In this document: positions 7,123 through 14,707 of the stretch, piece after piece
Layout of the letters: every line of letters starts with the position of its first letter
How positions within the stretch are numbered: the stretch's first letter is position 1
Notes under the pieces: model-generated
Databases searched by the model: none
Told to the model about the DNA's origin: nothing
Seen by the model: the letters and a program-made list of their open reading frames with translations, nothing else
NCBI GenBank assembly: GCA_002405435.1
Contig: DHLU01000240.1
Span: forward strand, 1 to 16,786
DNA from: Flavobacteriales bacterium UBA4660
Lineage (GTDB): Bacteria > Bacteroidota > Bacteroidia > Flavobacteriales_D > Sanyastnellaceae
Length of the DNA: 16,786 nt
Direction: 5' to 3'
Program-made: the position numbers and the translations under genes

Positions 7123-9030
7123 TCAGTAAGACCGGCCTGACTTTCCCTCCATGTAGTTGACAAAGGCCTTATTGACCACCTTGTTGCCTCCCGGTGTGGG
7201 ATAGTTGCCGGTGAAGTACCAGTCGCCCCTGTGCCGGGGTATGGCCCTGTGCAGGCCCTCAATAGACTGAAAGATGACATCCACCTGTGCTGTTGTGTTT
7301 TCCGGTGTCACGAGTTGGGCAATACGGGCTGAGATCTCTTCGGCAGTAAAGGGTTCGTAGACCTCCCGTACGTAGTTACGTACGCTTTCCTTTGGTGCCT
7401 GCTCCTGGTCTTTGCACTTCTTGTACACGGTGCGCAGCAGGTCAGACTTACCTCTTTCTTCCAGCAGGCTCACGGCGGCCTGAAAGGCTACAAACTCGCC
7501 CATGCGCGACATGTCGATGCCGTAGCAGTCCGGGTAGCGGATCTGGGGTGCACTGCTGACGATGATGATGCGCTTAGGACCCAGCCGGTCAAGCATTTTG
7601 ATGATGCTCTTTTTCAGCGTGGTGCCACGTACGATGGAGTCATCGATGACCACCAGGTTGTCTATGCCCTTGCGGATGGTGCCATAGGTAATGTCGTAGA
7701 CATGTGCCACCATATCATCCCGCGCACTGTCCTGGGTGATGAAGGTCCGCAGCTTGACGTCTTTCAGGGCAATCTTATCAATTCGGGCGCGGCGGCTTAT
7801 GATGGAATCGAGTGCCTCGGCACTGAAGTTGCCTGATTGCACCAGGGCCTGAATGTCGCGGGATTTGGATGCGTTCAGCACATCTTCCAGCTCTTTGATC
7901 ATGCCGTAAAAGGCTGTTTCGGCGGTATTGGGAATGAAGGAAAAAACCGTGTTTTTCAGGTCGTGGTTAATGCGCTCCATGATCTGGGGTACCACAGCCC
8001 TGCCGAGTTCTTGTCTTTCCAGGTAGATATCGCTGTCGCTGCCGCGCGAGAAATAGATGCGTTCGAATGAGCAGGAAAACTTTTCCTGAGGTTCCCGGAT
8101 CTTTTTTACGGCGCTGGTTCCGTCCTTCTTTATGATGTATGCATGTCCGGGAAGCAATTCCTGAATCTTTTCTGCCGGCACATTAAAGGCAGTCTGTATG
8201 GGTGGGCGCTCACTGGCTACCACGCAGATTTCATCGTCTTCGTACCAGTAAGCGGGTCTGATGCCATGCGGGTCGCGGAGTACAAAGGCATCTCCGTGAC
8301 CGAACATGCCTGCCATGGCGTAGCCTCCGTCGAAATCACGTGTGGATCGAACCAGCACACTTTGCACATCGAGGTGCCTGGCGATGCGCTCGGTAATCTG
8401 GCGGTTTGAATAACCCTGCTTGTTATAGATATCAAACAGTTTTTGGTTTTCTTCATCGAGAAAATGACCAATTTTTTCCATCACGGTGACGGTATCGGCC
8501 TTTTCCTTGGGATGTTGTCCAAGGTCAACCAGGAGTCCGAACAGCTCATCTACGTTGGTCATGTTAAAGTTTCCGGCGAGTACCAGGTTGCGGGTCATCC
8601 AGTTGTTTTGCCGCAGAAAGGGATGGCAGTTTTCAATACCGTGGCCTCCGAAGGTGCCATAGCGGAGGTGGCCCAGGAATACTTCTCCGGTGAAAGCGAA
8701 ATTGTCTTTCAGGTACTGAGAATCCAACAACTTCCCGGGGTCAAATTTTTCCAGTTCCGCAAAGCGGTTCATCACCCGGCTGAATACGTCGCGGATGGCG
8801 TTGGGGTCATTGGACCGGATGCGTGAGATATATTTTTTTCCGGGCTCGACATCCAGCTTGATATTGGCCAACCCGGCACCGTCCTGCCCCCGGTTGTGCT
8901 CCTTTTCCATCAGGAGGTACATCTTGTTGAGGCCGTAAAAGGCAGTTCCGTATTTTTCGGTATAGTAGTGAAGCGGTTGCTTCAGCCTGAGCAGTGCGAT
9001 ACCGCACTCGTGCTTGATGGCGTCACTCAT
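7123..9030 (-). CDS. purF: Amidophosphoribosyltransferase, Bacteroidota long form (PurF-type)
   Basis: PurF-type enzymes transfer glutamine amide nitrogen to PRPP, the first committed step of purine synthesis. The 635-residue protein starts with an N-terminal nucleophile glutamine amidotransferase domain. Its catalytic cysteine is C9 in the KHECGIALL context, so an eight-residue propeptide must probably be removed, as in Bacillus PurF. HNRGQDGAG and GHLRYGTFGG follow. The C-terminal phosphoribosyltransferase domain carries the PRPP loop VVIDDSIVRGTT and the YPDCYGIDM segment. A spacer between the domains makes it longer than the roughly 500 residues of typical PurF. I chose the ATG at 9030 because the upstream TTG (9075) lies inside a good promoter element. 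Some Bacteroidota carry more than one PurF-like gene, so it may be a paralogue. Confidence 0.9.
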   Translation of the reverse strand: MSDAIKHECGIALLRLKQPLHYYTEKYGTAFYGLNKMYLLMEKEHNRGQDGAGLANIKLDVEPGKKYISRIRSNDPNAIRDVFSRVMNRFAELEKFDPGKLLDSQYLKDNFAFTGEVFLGHLRYGTFGGHGIENCHPFLRQNNWMTRNLVLAGNFNMTNVDELFGLLVDLGQHPKEKADTVTVMEKIGHFLDEENQKLFDIYNKQGYSNRQITERIARHLDVQSVLVRSTRDFDGGYAMAGMFGHGDAFVLRDPHGIRPAYWYEDDEICVVASERPPIQTAFNVPAEKIQELLPGHAYIIKKDGTSAVKKIREPQEKFSCSFERIYFSRGSDSDIYLERQELGRAVVPQIMERINHDLKNTVFSFIPNTAETAFYGMIKELEDVLNASKSRDIQALVQSGNFSAEALDSIISRRARIDKIALKDVKLRTFITQDSARDDMVAHVYDITYGTIRKGIDNLVVIDDSIVRGTTLKKSIIKMLDRLGPKRIIIVSSAPQIRYPDCYGIDMSRMGEFVAFQAAVSLLEERGKSDLLRTVYKKCKDQEQAPKESVRNYVREVYEPFTAEEISARIAQLVTPENTTAQVDVIFQSIEGLHRAIPRHRGDWYFTGNYPTPGGNKVVNKAFVNYMEGKSGRSY

Positions 9031-9072
9031 AAAGGAGGGGTCCACCTCCGGATAACTCCGTTGGAGGAGGCG

Positions 9073-9080
9073 CAAAATTA
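9073..9080 (-). promoter_or_regulatory. Bacteroidota -7 element for purF
   Basis: On the minus strand this reads TAATTTTG, an exact match to TAnnTTTG, in the gap before purF. It would place transcription start near 9066 and leave a leader of roughly 35-40 bases before the ATG at 9030. No TTG is present at the -33 position, so the promoter is only partly supported. It overlaps the TTG at 9075, which argues against translation starting there. Confidence 0.5.
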
Positions 9081-9162
9081 GGGCTTCTGTGTCTTTTTTC
9101 GGTTGACCAGGATCACCGGAGTTATGCCGCTCATGGTGGGGTGAAGCGGGACTGCGCCAGCT

Positions 9163-10065
9163 TCAACCGGCAGGCACAGGGGGTACATGCCCTCCGGTGC
9201 CAATCACCAGCACCCGTTCACCGGGCCTGAACCGGCCCTCGGCGAGCATTTCCCGGAGCGCAAAGAACATTTTTGCATTGTACACGCGGTCGGGTAAAAA
9301 GCCTTCGCCCGCGTGAAATTCGTTTGAGAAGGATTCAAGTTCGGGTGTTGATTTTCCGAAGCCCCCGAAATGAAAGCCATCCACCACAGTCAGTTCACCA
9401 GCGGTTTCTTGCGCACCGGGTAGGAACTGCTCCATCCTGCGCCCAATGTCCAGTGCCAGTGTGCTGTGTGCCTTAAACGGGGAGAAGATGAGCAGACGCT
9501 GGTGCCGGTCTTTTGACAGGGCAAGTCCGGCAGCGGTAGTACCCGTACCGCAGGCGCAGCAAAGGGTGTCATAGGCCTTATCGGTATCAGACAATAGGCT
9601 GAGGCAGCCGCGCACGCCTTCCCTATTACTGCCGCCTTCGGGAATGACAAAGCACGGGCCCGTCTGGCCGGTCAGCCACTCCAGCCAGGCCGGATCTTCT
9701 TTACGCGCGTATTGCTCCCGTGACACACCGATGAGGCGCATGCCCTGGGTCTCAGCAAAGCGCATGGCCGGCGTTGGGCTATGGCTACCGCGCACAATGC
9801 CGATGGATTTCAGTCCGAGGCACCGTGCCGCTGCTGCGGTCGCCATCAGGTGGTTGCTCCAGGGCCCGCCGAAGGTCAGCAGGGTATCGTACCCTTGTGA
9901 TGACGCGGCCAGTATATTGAAACGCAGTTTATAGGGTTTGTTGCCATGCACCAGCGGGTGCTGCAGGTCGAGGCGTTTGACGGCCACTTCAACCCCGTGA
10001 AGGTTGAAGGCCGCACTGGCCAGGCGCTGCACGGGAGCCGGTTGCAGCAGGTCAATCAGGTCCAT
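9163..10065 (-). CDS. PLP-dependent ACC deaminase/D-cysteine desulfhydrase family enzyme
   Basis: This 300-residue enzyme belongs to the PLP fold-type II group that splits D-cysteine to pyruvate, sulfide and ammonia or, in some members, deaminates 1-aminocyclopropane-1-carboxylate. Sequence alone does not decide the substrate. The PLP lysine lies in GNKPYKL (41-47, K43). GGPWSNH, VIPEGGSN and the phosphate-binding CGTGTTAAG follow in the normal order. The C-terminus reads IGTGGHVPPVPAG; the usual His before the TGG of the family's HTGG motif is replaced by Gly, and the tail after it is short. It is cytoplasmic, with no signal peptide. The gene is divergent from the TonB receptor operon, 130 bases start to start, and shares an intergenic region with a paired direct repeat, so it may be co-regulated. 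A weak TATCCTTG element (10080-10073) lies just before its start. Confidence 0.88.
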   Translation of the reverse strand: MDLIDLLQPAPVQRLASAAFNLHGVEVAVKRLDLQHPLVHGNKPYKLRFNILAASSQGYDTLLTFGGPWSNHLMATAAAARCLGLKSIGIVRGSHSPTPAMRFAETQGMRLIGVSREQYARKEDPAWLEWLTGQTGPCFVIPEGGSNREGVRGCLSLLSDTDKAYDTLCCACGTGTTAAGLALSKDRHQRLLIFSPFKAHSTLALDIGRRMEQFLPGAQETAGELTVVDGFHFGGFGKSTPELESFSNEFHAGEGFLPDRVYNAKMFFALREMLAEGRFRPGERVLVIGTGGHVPPVPAG

Positions 10066-10104
10066 CGTCCTGCAAGGATAAGCTCCCGCCGGCTGCCGGG
10101 GTCT

Positions 10105-10135
10105 GTCAATTCACTGCCCCTTTTAGTCAATTCAC
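10105..10135. promoter_or_regulatory. Paired 10-bp direct repeat, candidate LytTR operator
   Basis: GTCAATTCAC occurs exactly twice, at 10105-10114 and 10126-10135, with an 11-base spacer, giving a 21-bp period (two helical turns on one DNA face). LytTR regulators such as AgrA and YpdB bind direct repeats with this spacing; the YpdB site is GGCATTTCAT-N11-GGCATTTCAT, which shares the CA.TTCA core. It lies in the intergenic region between the PLP enzyme and the TonB receptor, whose operon encodes a LytTR regulator. Which side it controls is not clear from the sequence. Confidence 0.55.
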
Positions 10136-10195
10136 CCCGGAGGGTTTTCCCGGCCGAACCACATGACCGCAACTTGCGTAAAAATTCTCAAGACC

Positions 10196-12565
10196 ATGTC
10201 GACCAAACTTACCATTTTTCTTACCATCGCCTTGCTCGCGGCCGCTACCGGCGCGGTTCGGGCGCAAGACCAACTGACCTCCGTAGTGAGGGGCACCGTC
10301 ATAGACCAGCAAAGCCAGTACCCCTTGCCGGGTGTGGCAGTCATCATCACAGGCACCGACCCGGTGCAGGGATCCGTAACCGATGCCGACGGCAGGTTTC
10401 GTATTCAGGGCGTTTCGGTGGGGCGCATCACCGTGCAGGCTACCTACCTCGGTTATGAGCCGGCTGTATTACCCGGGTTGCTGCTCAGCACCGGCAAGGA
10501 ACTGGAAATCAATATTCAGCTTGCCGAATCGCTGACCGAACTGCAGGCTGTGGAGGTATCAGCGGGGGCAGACGTTACCAAATCTGTCAATGAAATGAGT
10601 ACGGTGAGCACCCGGACCCTGAGCATGGAGGAAGCCCGCCGGTTTTCCGGAACCCTGCAGGATGTCGCCCGGATGGCGCAGAACTATGCCGGTGTGGGTA
10701 CCGCCAGCGATGACCGGAACGACATCATTGTGCGCGGAAATTCGCCCACCGGCGTCTTGTGGAGGCTCGAAGGCATCGACATACCCAACCCCAATCACTT
10801 TGCCACACTGGCGACCACCGGCGGACCGATTTCATTGATCAACGCCAACAACCTGGCGGTGTCTGACTTTTCCACCAGTGCTTTTGCCGCCGAGTACGGC
10901 AACGCCCTCAGCGGGGTATTTGACCTGAAGCTGCGCAGCGGCAACAAAGACAAGCGTGAGTATATGGCCCAAATTGGTTTCAACGGCCTGGAGCTGGGCG
11001 CAGAGGGCCCTTTCAAAAAGGGCGGACAGGCTTCCTACATCATCAATGCGCGCTATTCGTTTCTCGATGTACTGACATCGATGGGGGTTGATTTCGGAAC
11101 CGGGGCTGCCGTACCGGAGTACCAGGACCTCACCTTCAAAGTTGATCTGCCCACGGAAAAGGCCGGCCGGTTTACCGTATTCGGTATCGGGGGAATCTCC
11201 TTCATCAATTTTAAGGCCGAGGACAGCGGTGAAAACAATCTCTATGCGTCGGACAATGAAAATCAGCAGTTTCAAAGCCTGACGGGCATAGCGGGCATGT
11301 CGCACACCTATTTTTTCAATGAAAAAGTATTCGGTAAACTCACGCTGGCGGTAACATCGGGCGGCACAGAGGGTTGGATTGACACGCTCAGTGCAGGCAG
11401 TCCTGACACCCGCATTTTCGGAGTGTATCAGCGGCAAAATGAGTGGAAGGGAAACTACACCCTGAACGCCAAGCTCAACGCAAAAAACACCCTCCGTGCG
11501 GGCGTGATGTACACGTTGTTTGATTTTGATGTGCGCGACAGTGTTTTGTATGATGGGGGCTTATATTTCTCAGAACGTGACTTTGAGGGGCAGACCGGAC
11601 TGGCCCGTGTTTTTGGCCAGTGGCAATACAGGCCGGCTGAAGTCGGGACCTTCAACACCGGTATTTATTCCCAGTATTTCGCGTACAATGAGACCCGTTC
11701 GATCGAGCCGCGCATCAGCGTGCGCTACCGCATCAATGAAAATCAGTCGCTCAGCCTCGGCGGGGGAATGCACAGTCAGTTGCAGCCCATCGTTACATAT
11801 TTCAACCGGGAGGAGGGCGATAACGGTGAGGTCAAGCAAAAAAATTTCGGCCTGGGGTTCAACCGCGCCCTGCATGCCGTGCTCGGTTACGACTTGCAGC
11901 TGGGGCAACACATGCGTCTGAAATCTGAACTGTATTACCAGCACCTTTACGACATAGCGGTTGACCGCGCACCCAGTTCTTTTTCCATGCTCAACAGCGG
12001 AGCAGACTTTCTCATTCCAAACAACGGCAACCTGGTGAATGCAGGCATCGGCACCAACTATGGTATTGAGCTGACACTGGAACGTTTCCTGCACAAGGGT
12101 TTTTATTTTCTGCTCACCTCCTCGCTGTTTGAATCCACCTATGAAGGAAGCGACGGCGTTGAGCGCAATACGGCATTCAACGGAAACTATGTGTTTAACC
12201 TGCTGGCGGGTAAGGAATTTAAGGTTGGCGAGAACAATGCCATCACCGTTGACTTCAAAACCACGATCGCCGGAGGCCGTTGGTTTTCACCCATTCTTCT
12301 CGACGCCTCGGTATCGGCCGGAGAAGAGGTGCGCGACGACCAAAACGCCTTTAGCGAACAATTTGATCCCTACCGCCGGACAGACTTCAAAGTGGGTTTC
12401 CGCATGAACAGGAAGAAGTATTCTCAGGCGATATCACTCGATATTCGAAATATTGCAAACCGCGAGAATGTATTTATTCAGAACTTTGACAACCGCAGCA
12501 ACCAGGTGGAGACTATTTACCAGACCGGATTTTTCCCCATGGTACTGTGGAACATATGGTTTTAA
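10196..12565 (+). CDS. TonB-dependent outer-membrane receptor with carboxypeptidase-regulatory-like domain
   Basis: This outer-membrane transporter (789 residues) takes up a ligand using TonB-transmitted energy; the substrate is unknown. The ATG at 10196 is chosen because it begins a signal peptide (residues 1-24, ending AVRAQ). The in-frame ATG at 10163 would add 11 residues ahead of it. Residues about 29-105 form a carboxypeptidase-D-regulatory-like domain (VRGTVIDQQ, LPGVAVIITGT, GRFRIQGV, YLGYEP). A TonB-box-like LQAVEVSAG follows, then a plug domain with DIIVRGNSPTGVLWRLEGI and EYGNALSGVFDLKLRSGN. The remainder is a beta-barrel ending in an aromatic residue (WNIWF), as outer-membrane proteins do. 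No SusD partner is present. The gene is followed after 24 bases by a histidine kinase and regulator, so import and sensing are probably linked. Confidence 0.9.
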   Translation: MSTKLTIFLTIALLAAATGAVRAQDQLTSVVRGTVIDQQSQYPLPGVAVIITGTDPVQGSVTDADGRFRIQGVSVGRITVQATYLGYEPAVLPGLLLSTGKELEINIQLAESLTELQAVEVSAGADVTKSVNEMSTVSTRTLSMEEARRFSGTLQDVARMAQNYAGVGTASDDRNDIIVRGNSPTGVLWRLEGIDIPNPNHFATLATTGGPISLINANNLAVSDFSTSAFAAEYGNALSGVFDLKLRSGNKDKREYMAQIGFNGLELGAEGPFKKGGQASYIINARYSFLDVLTSMGVDFGTGAAVPEYQDLTFKVDLPTEKAGRFTVFGIGGISFINFKAEDSGENNLYASDNENQQFQSLTGIAGMSHTYFFNEKVFGKLTLAVTSGGTEGWIDTLSAGSPDTRIFGVYQRQNEWKGNYTLNAKLNAKNTLRAGVMYTLFDFDVRDSVLYDGGLYFSERDFEGQTGLARVFGQWQYRPAEVGTFNTGIYSQYFAYNETRSIEPRISVRYRINENQSLSLGGGMHSQLQPIVTYFNREEGDNGEVKQKNFGLGFNRALHAVLGYDLQLGQHMRLKSELYYQHLYDIAVDRAPSSFSMLNSGADFLIPNNGNLVNAGIGTNYGIELTLERFLHKGFYFLLTSSLFESTYEGSDGVERNTAFNGNYVFNLLAGKEFKVGENNAITVDFKTTIAGGRWFSPILLDASVSAGEEVRDDQNAFSEQFDPYRRTDFKVGFRMNRKKYSQAISLDIRNIANRENVFIQNFDNRSNQVETIYQTGFFPMVLWNIWF

Positions 12566-12589
12566 GAGCGAACTAACGAATAAGTGCGG

Positions 12590-13672
12590 ATGTACCTGAA
12601 GCAGCGACAACGGGCAAAAGACTTTCTCGGGTTTAACGACTGGTGGTTTATCGCCATAGCGGTACCGCTGATCTCGGTGCTTATGCCGGTGCTTTTTTTC
12701 AGCATGAATTTCCGCTCAGGTCTCCACTGTTTTTTATACGGACCGCTCGAGATCATGACCTTTACCCTGCTGTTTTGGGTAGGTAATCGTCAACTCACCA
12801 TCTACTACAGACGGAAGTTTCCGGATGTTTCAGAACTGAAAAAGCGGCTGATCAGGCAGTATATATCCATCGCGCTGTTCACCTTGACGATGGCCTTTGT
12901 GATGCATAAGCTCGACCAGCAAGTGCAGCTGTTTGCGGCAGGTGGAGAGGAGCCCGACTTCTGGAAAAAATTTCTGGCTTGCCTGTTTGTTACTGCATTT
13001 ATTAGCACCATCTATGAAACTGTCTTTTTCATTAATCTTTGGAAACGGGGCATTGCGGCTAATTCGGAGTTACAGAGGGCGCACATGGAAAGCCAGCTGG
13101 AATCGCTGAAGAATCAGGTTAACCCTCACTTTCTGTTCAATTCGTTGAATACCCTGGCCGGGATTATTCCCGAGGATCCGGCGTCTGCGGTGGTGTTTGT
13201 GCAGAAACTGTCGCTGGTATACCGTTGCATCCTTGAGCTCAGGCATCGCACGGTGGTACCGCTGCAGGAGGAACTGGAGTGTCTGGACAATTACCTTTAT
13301 TTGCTCAACACGCGGTTTGGCGATAACCTGGTGGTGGAGATATTTATCTCCAAGGAGTCAAGGCAGAAGTTCGTGGTGCCCATGGCGCTGCAGATGCTGG
13401 TGGAGAATGCCGTCAAGCATAATGTGGCATCCAACCGAAGGCCGCTTCGCATTCTTATCACCGACTTGCCGGAAGCGCTAGTGGTCAGTAACCCGCTACA
13501 GCCCAAAACTTCCGAAGAAAACGGCACGGGTATGGGGCTGAGCAATATCGATGACCGCTATAAACTGGTTTCCGGCAAGCGCATCAGGGTTGAACAGACG
13601 GAGGAAAAATTCGAAGTGCATATTCCGTTGCTTACCGTTGAAAATTATGAGGGTTCTGATCGTAGAAGATGA
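12590..13672 (+). CDS. LytS-type membrane histidine kinase
   Basis: This 360-residue sensor kinase of the His_kinase (LytS/YehU-like) family should phosphorylate the adjacent LytTR regulator. The N-terminal half has four probable transmembrane helices (about residues 18-38, 46-66, 92-108 and 128-150) and no recognisable extracellular or PAS sensor domain. A short helix (ELQRAHMESQLESLKNQ) leads to the phosphoacceptor box NPHFLFNSLNT, with H180. The N-box LVENAVKHN (about 270-278) and the G-box NGTGMGLSNIDDRYKL follow, completing the ATPase domain. I prefer the ATG at 12590 over the GTG two codons earlier. It lies 24 bases after the TonB receptor and overlaps the regulator gene by 26 bases, so all three are probably one operon. 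The signal it senses is unknown; the receptor or its ligand is a candidate by context. Confidence 0.92.
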   Translation: MYLKQRQRAKDFLGFNDWWFIAIAVPLISVLMPVLFFSMNFRSGLHCFLYGPLEIMTFTLLFWVGNRQLTIYYRRKFPDVSELKKRLIRQYISIALFTLTMAFVMHKLDQQVQLFAAGGEEPDFWKKFLACLFVTAFISTIYETVFFINLWKRGIAANSELQRAHMESQLESLKNQVNPHFLFNSLNTLAGIIPEDPASAVVFVQKLSLVYRCILELRHRTVVPLQEELECLDNYLYLLNTRFGDNLVVEIFISKESRQKFVVPMALQMLVENAVKHNVASNRRPLRILITDLPEALVVSNPLQPKTSEENGTGMGLSNIDDRYKLVSGKRIRVEQTEEKFEVHIPLLTVENYEGSDRRR

Positions 13673-14408
13673 AAAACCGGCCGCCCGCCGGCTGGAAAGG
13701 CTCATTCTGGCCATGCGGCCGGAGACTGAGATTTTGGAGGTGACGGACACCATCGAAGATGCGGTGGCTTTTTTCGAAAGACATGCAGCCAATCCGCCAG
13801 ACCTTGTCTTTATGGATATTCACCTGGCCGACGGACTGAGTTTTGAAATCTTCAACCGGACCGAGGTGCTTGTTCCCGTTGTCTTTGTTACCGCCTACGA
13901 CCATTATGCACTGAGGGCTTTTAAAGTAAACAGCATCGATTACCTGCTTAAGCCGGTCGAAGAGGCGGAACTGGCTGCGGCCATTGCCAAGTTTGAGGGC
14001 CGGACCGTGGCGCCTTTGCCCGGAGAGTTGCGCCAGGTGCTCAAAACGCTTTCTCAGGCCACAGTCGATTTCCGAAAGCGGTTTCTGGTAAAAACTGCCG
14101 GCCGGATTGCCTTTGTACAAATCGAGGAGATCGGCTATTTTTTCAGTGATTCCGGCAATACCTTTCTGGTTACCAACGGCAGCGACCGTTTTTTGCTTGA
14201 TAGCCCGCTTGACGAAATTGAGCCCGACCTTGATCCGGCTAAGTTTTTTAGAATCAACAGGGCCATGATTGTGGGTCTTCATGCCATCCGAAAGATTGAC
14301 CCACATTTCAACAACCGGTTTGCCCTGGAACTTGCACCGGCCTACGAGGGTGAGGTACTGGTGAGTCGCCAGCGGGGACCCGCGTTCCGTCAGTGGCTTG
14401 ACAGCTGA
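13647..14408 (+). CDS. LytTR-family response regulator
   Basis: This 253-residue DNA-binding regulator has a receiver domain (about 1-115) with acidic residues E7/D8, phosphoacceptor D57 in MDIHLADG, T82 and K102 in YLLKPV. A linker leads to a LytTR DNA-binding domain (about 150-250), where KTAGRIAFVQIEEIGYFFSD, GNTFLV and FFRINRAMIV are typical. The ATG at 13647 begins the standard MRVLIVEDE; earlier in-frame starts would lie inside the kinase gene. It overlaps the kinase by 26 bases in another frame, implying translational coupling. The GTCAATTCAC paired repeat ahead of the TonB receptor has the spacing expected for a LytTR site, so this protein is its most likely binder (inference). Confidence 0.93.
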   Translation: MRVLIVEDEKPAARRLERLILAMRPETEILEVTDTIEDAVAFFERHAANPPDLVFMDIHLADGLSFEIFNRTEVLVPVVFVTAYDHYALRAFKVNSIDYLLKPVEEAELAAAIAKFEGRTVAPLPGELRQVLKTLSQATVDFRKRFLVKTAGRIAFVQIEEIGYFFSDSGNTFLVTNGSDRFLLDSPLDEIEPDLDPAKFFRINRAMIVGLHAIRKIDPHFNNRFALELAPAYEGEVLVSRQRGPAFRQWLDS

Positions 14409-14418
14409 GGGTCGGGGG

Positions 14419-14435
14419 CCGGCGCGGACCGCCGG
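14419..14435. terminator. GC-rich hairpin after the response regulator, weak terminator candidate
   Basis: CCGGCG and CGCCGG pair around a 5-base loop, starting 11 bases after the regulator stop. No T-run follows, so it is not a classical intrinsic terminator. It could mark the end of the receptor-kinase-regulator operon or be incidental in GC-rich DNA. Confidence 0.25.
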
Positions 14436-14506
14436 AAGGCCGAAAAGGGACGACCGAACATTATCGGAAATCTCTTGTTTCCTCATCGAGCCTTTTTAAG
14501 AAACTA

Positions 14507-14698
14507 ATGTCGCCGTCAGATAAGCCCCTGCATTCGTCAGGTCTTGAGCAGGAAGATTACTACATCTCTGATGAGGGCTATATTGTTTTTACCGAGCAGT
14601 ACCACCTAAGACGCGGCTATTGCTGCCAAAGCGGTTGCAGGCATTGTCCGTATGGATATGACAAGCGAACCGGACGCAATGCGGGAAAGAGAAGTTAA
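14507..14698 (+). CDS. Small cysteine-rich DUF5522 protein
   Basis: This 63-residue protein contains the DUF5522 signature seen in Bacteroidota: a DYYISDEGYIVFTEQYHLRR segment (residues 17-36) followed by GYCCQSGCRHCPYG. The Cys-Cys-x3-Cys-x2-Cys cluster suggests metal (zinc or iron-sulfur) binding, but the function is unknown. There is no signal peptide. The C-terminus is basic. It ends 9 bases before hutU on the same strand, so the two are probably co-transcribed. Whether it acts in urocanate breakdown or is only a passenger cannot be told from sequence. Confidence 0.85.
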   Translation: MSPSDKPLHSSGLEQEDYYISDEGYIVFTEQYHLRRGYCCQSGCRHCPYGYDKRTGRNAGKRS

Positions 14699-14707
14699 TT
14701 TCGCACC

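Noticed and set aside
11570..12094. 174-codon minus-strand open frame inside the TonB receptor
   Set aside because: It is antisense to the beta-barrel region with no independent coding signal.
13632..14486. 284-codon minus-strand open frame antisense to the response regulator
   Set aside because: The plus strand encodes a complete receiver and LytTR domain here. The antisense translation shows no recognisable domain.
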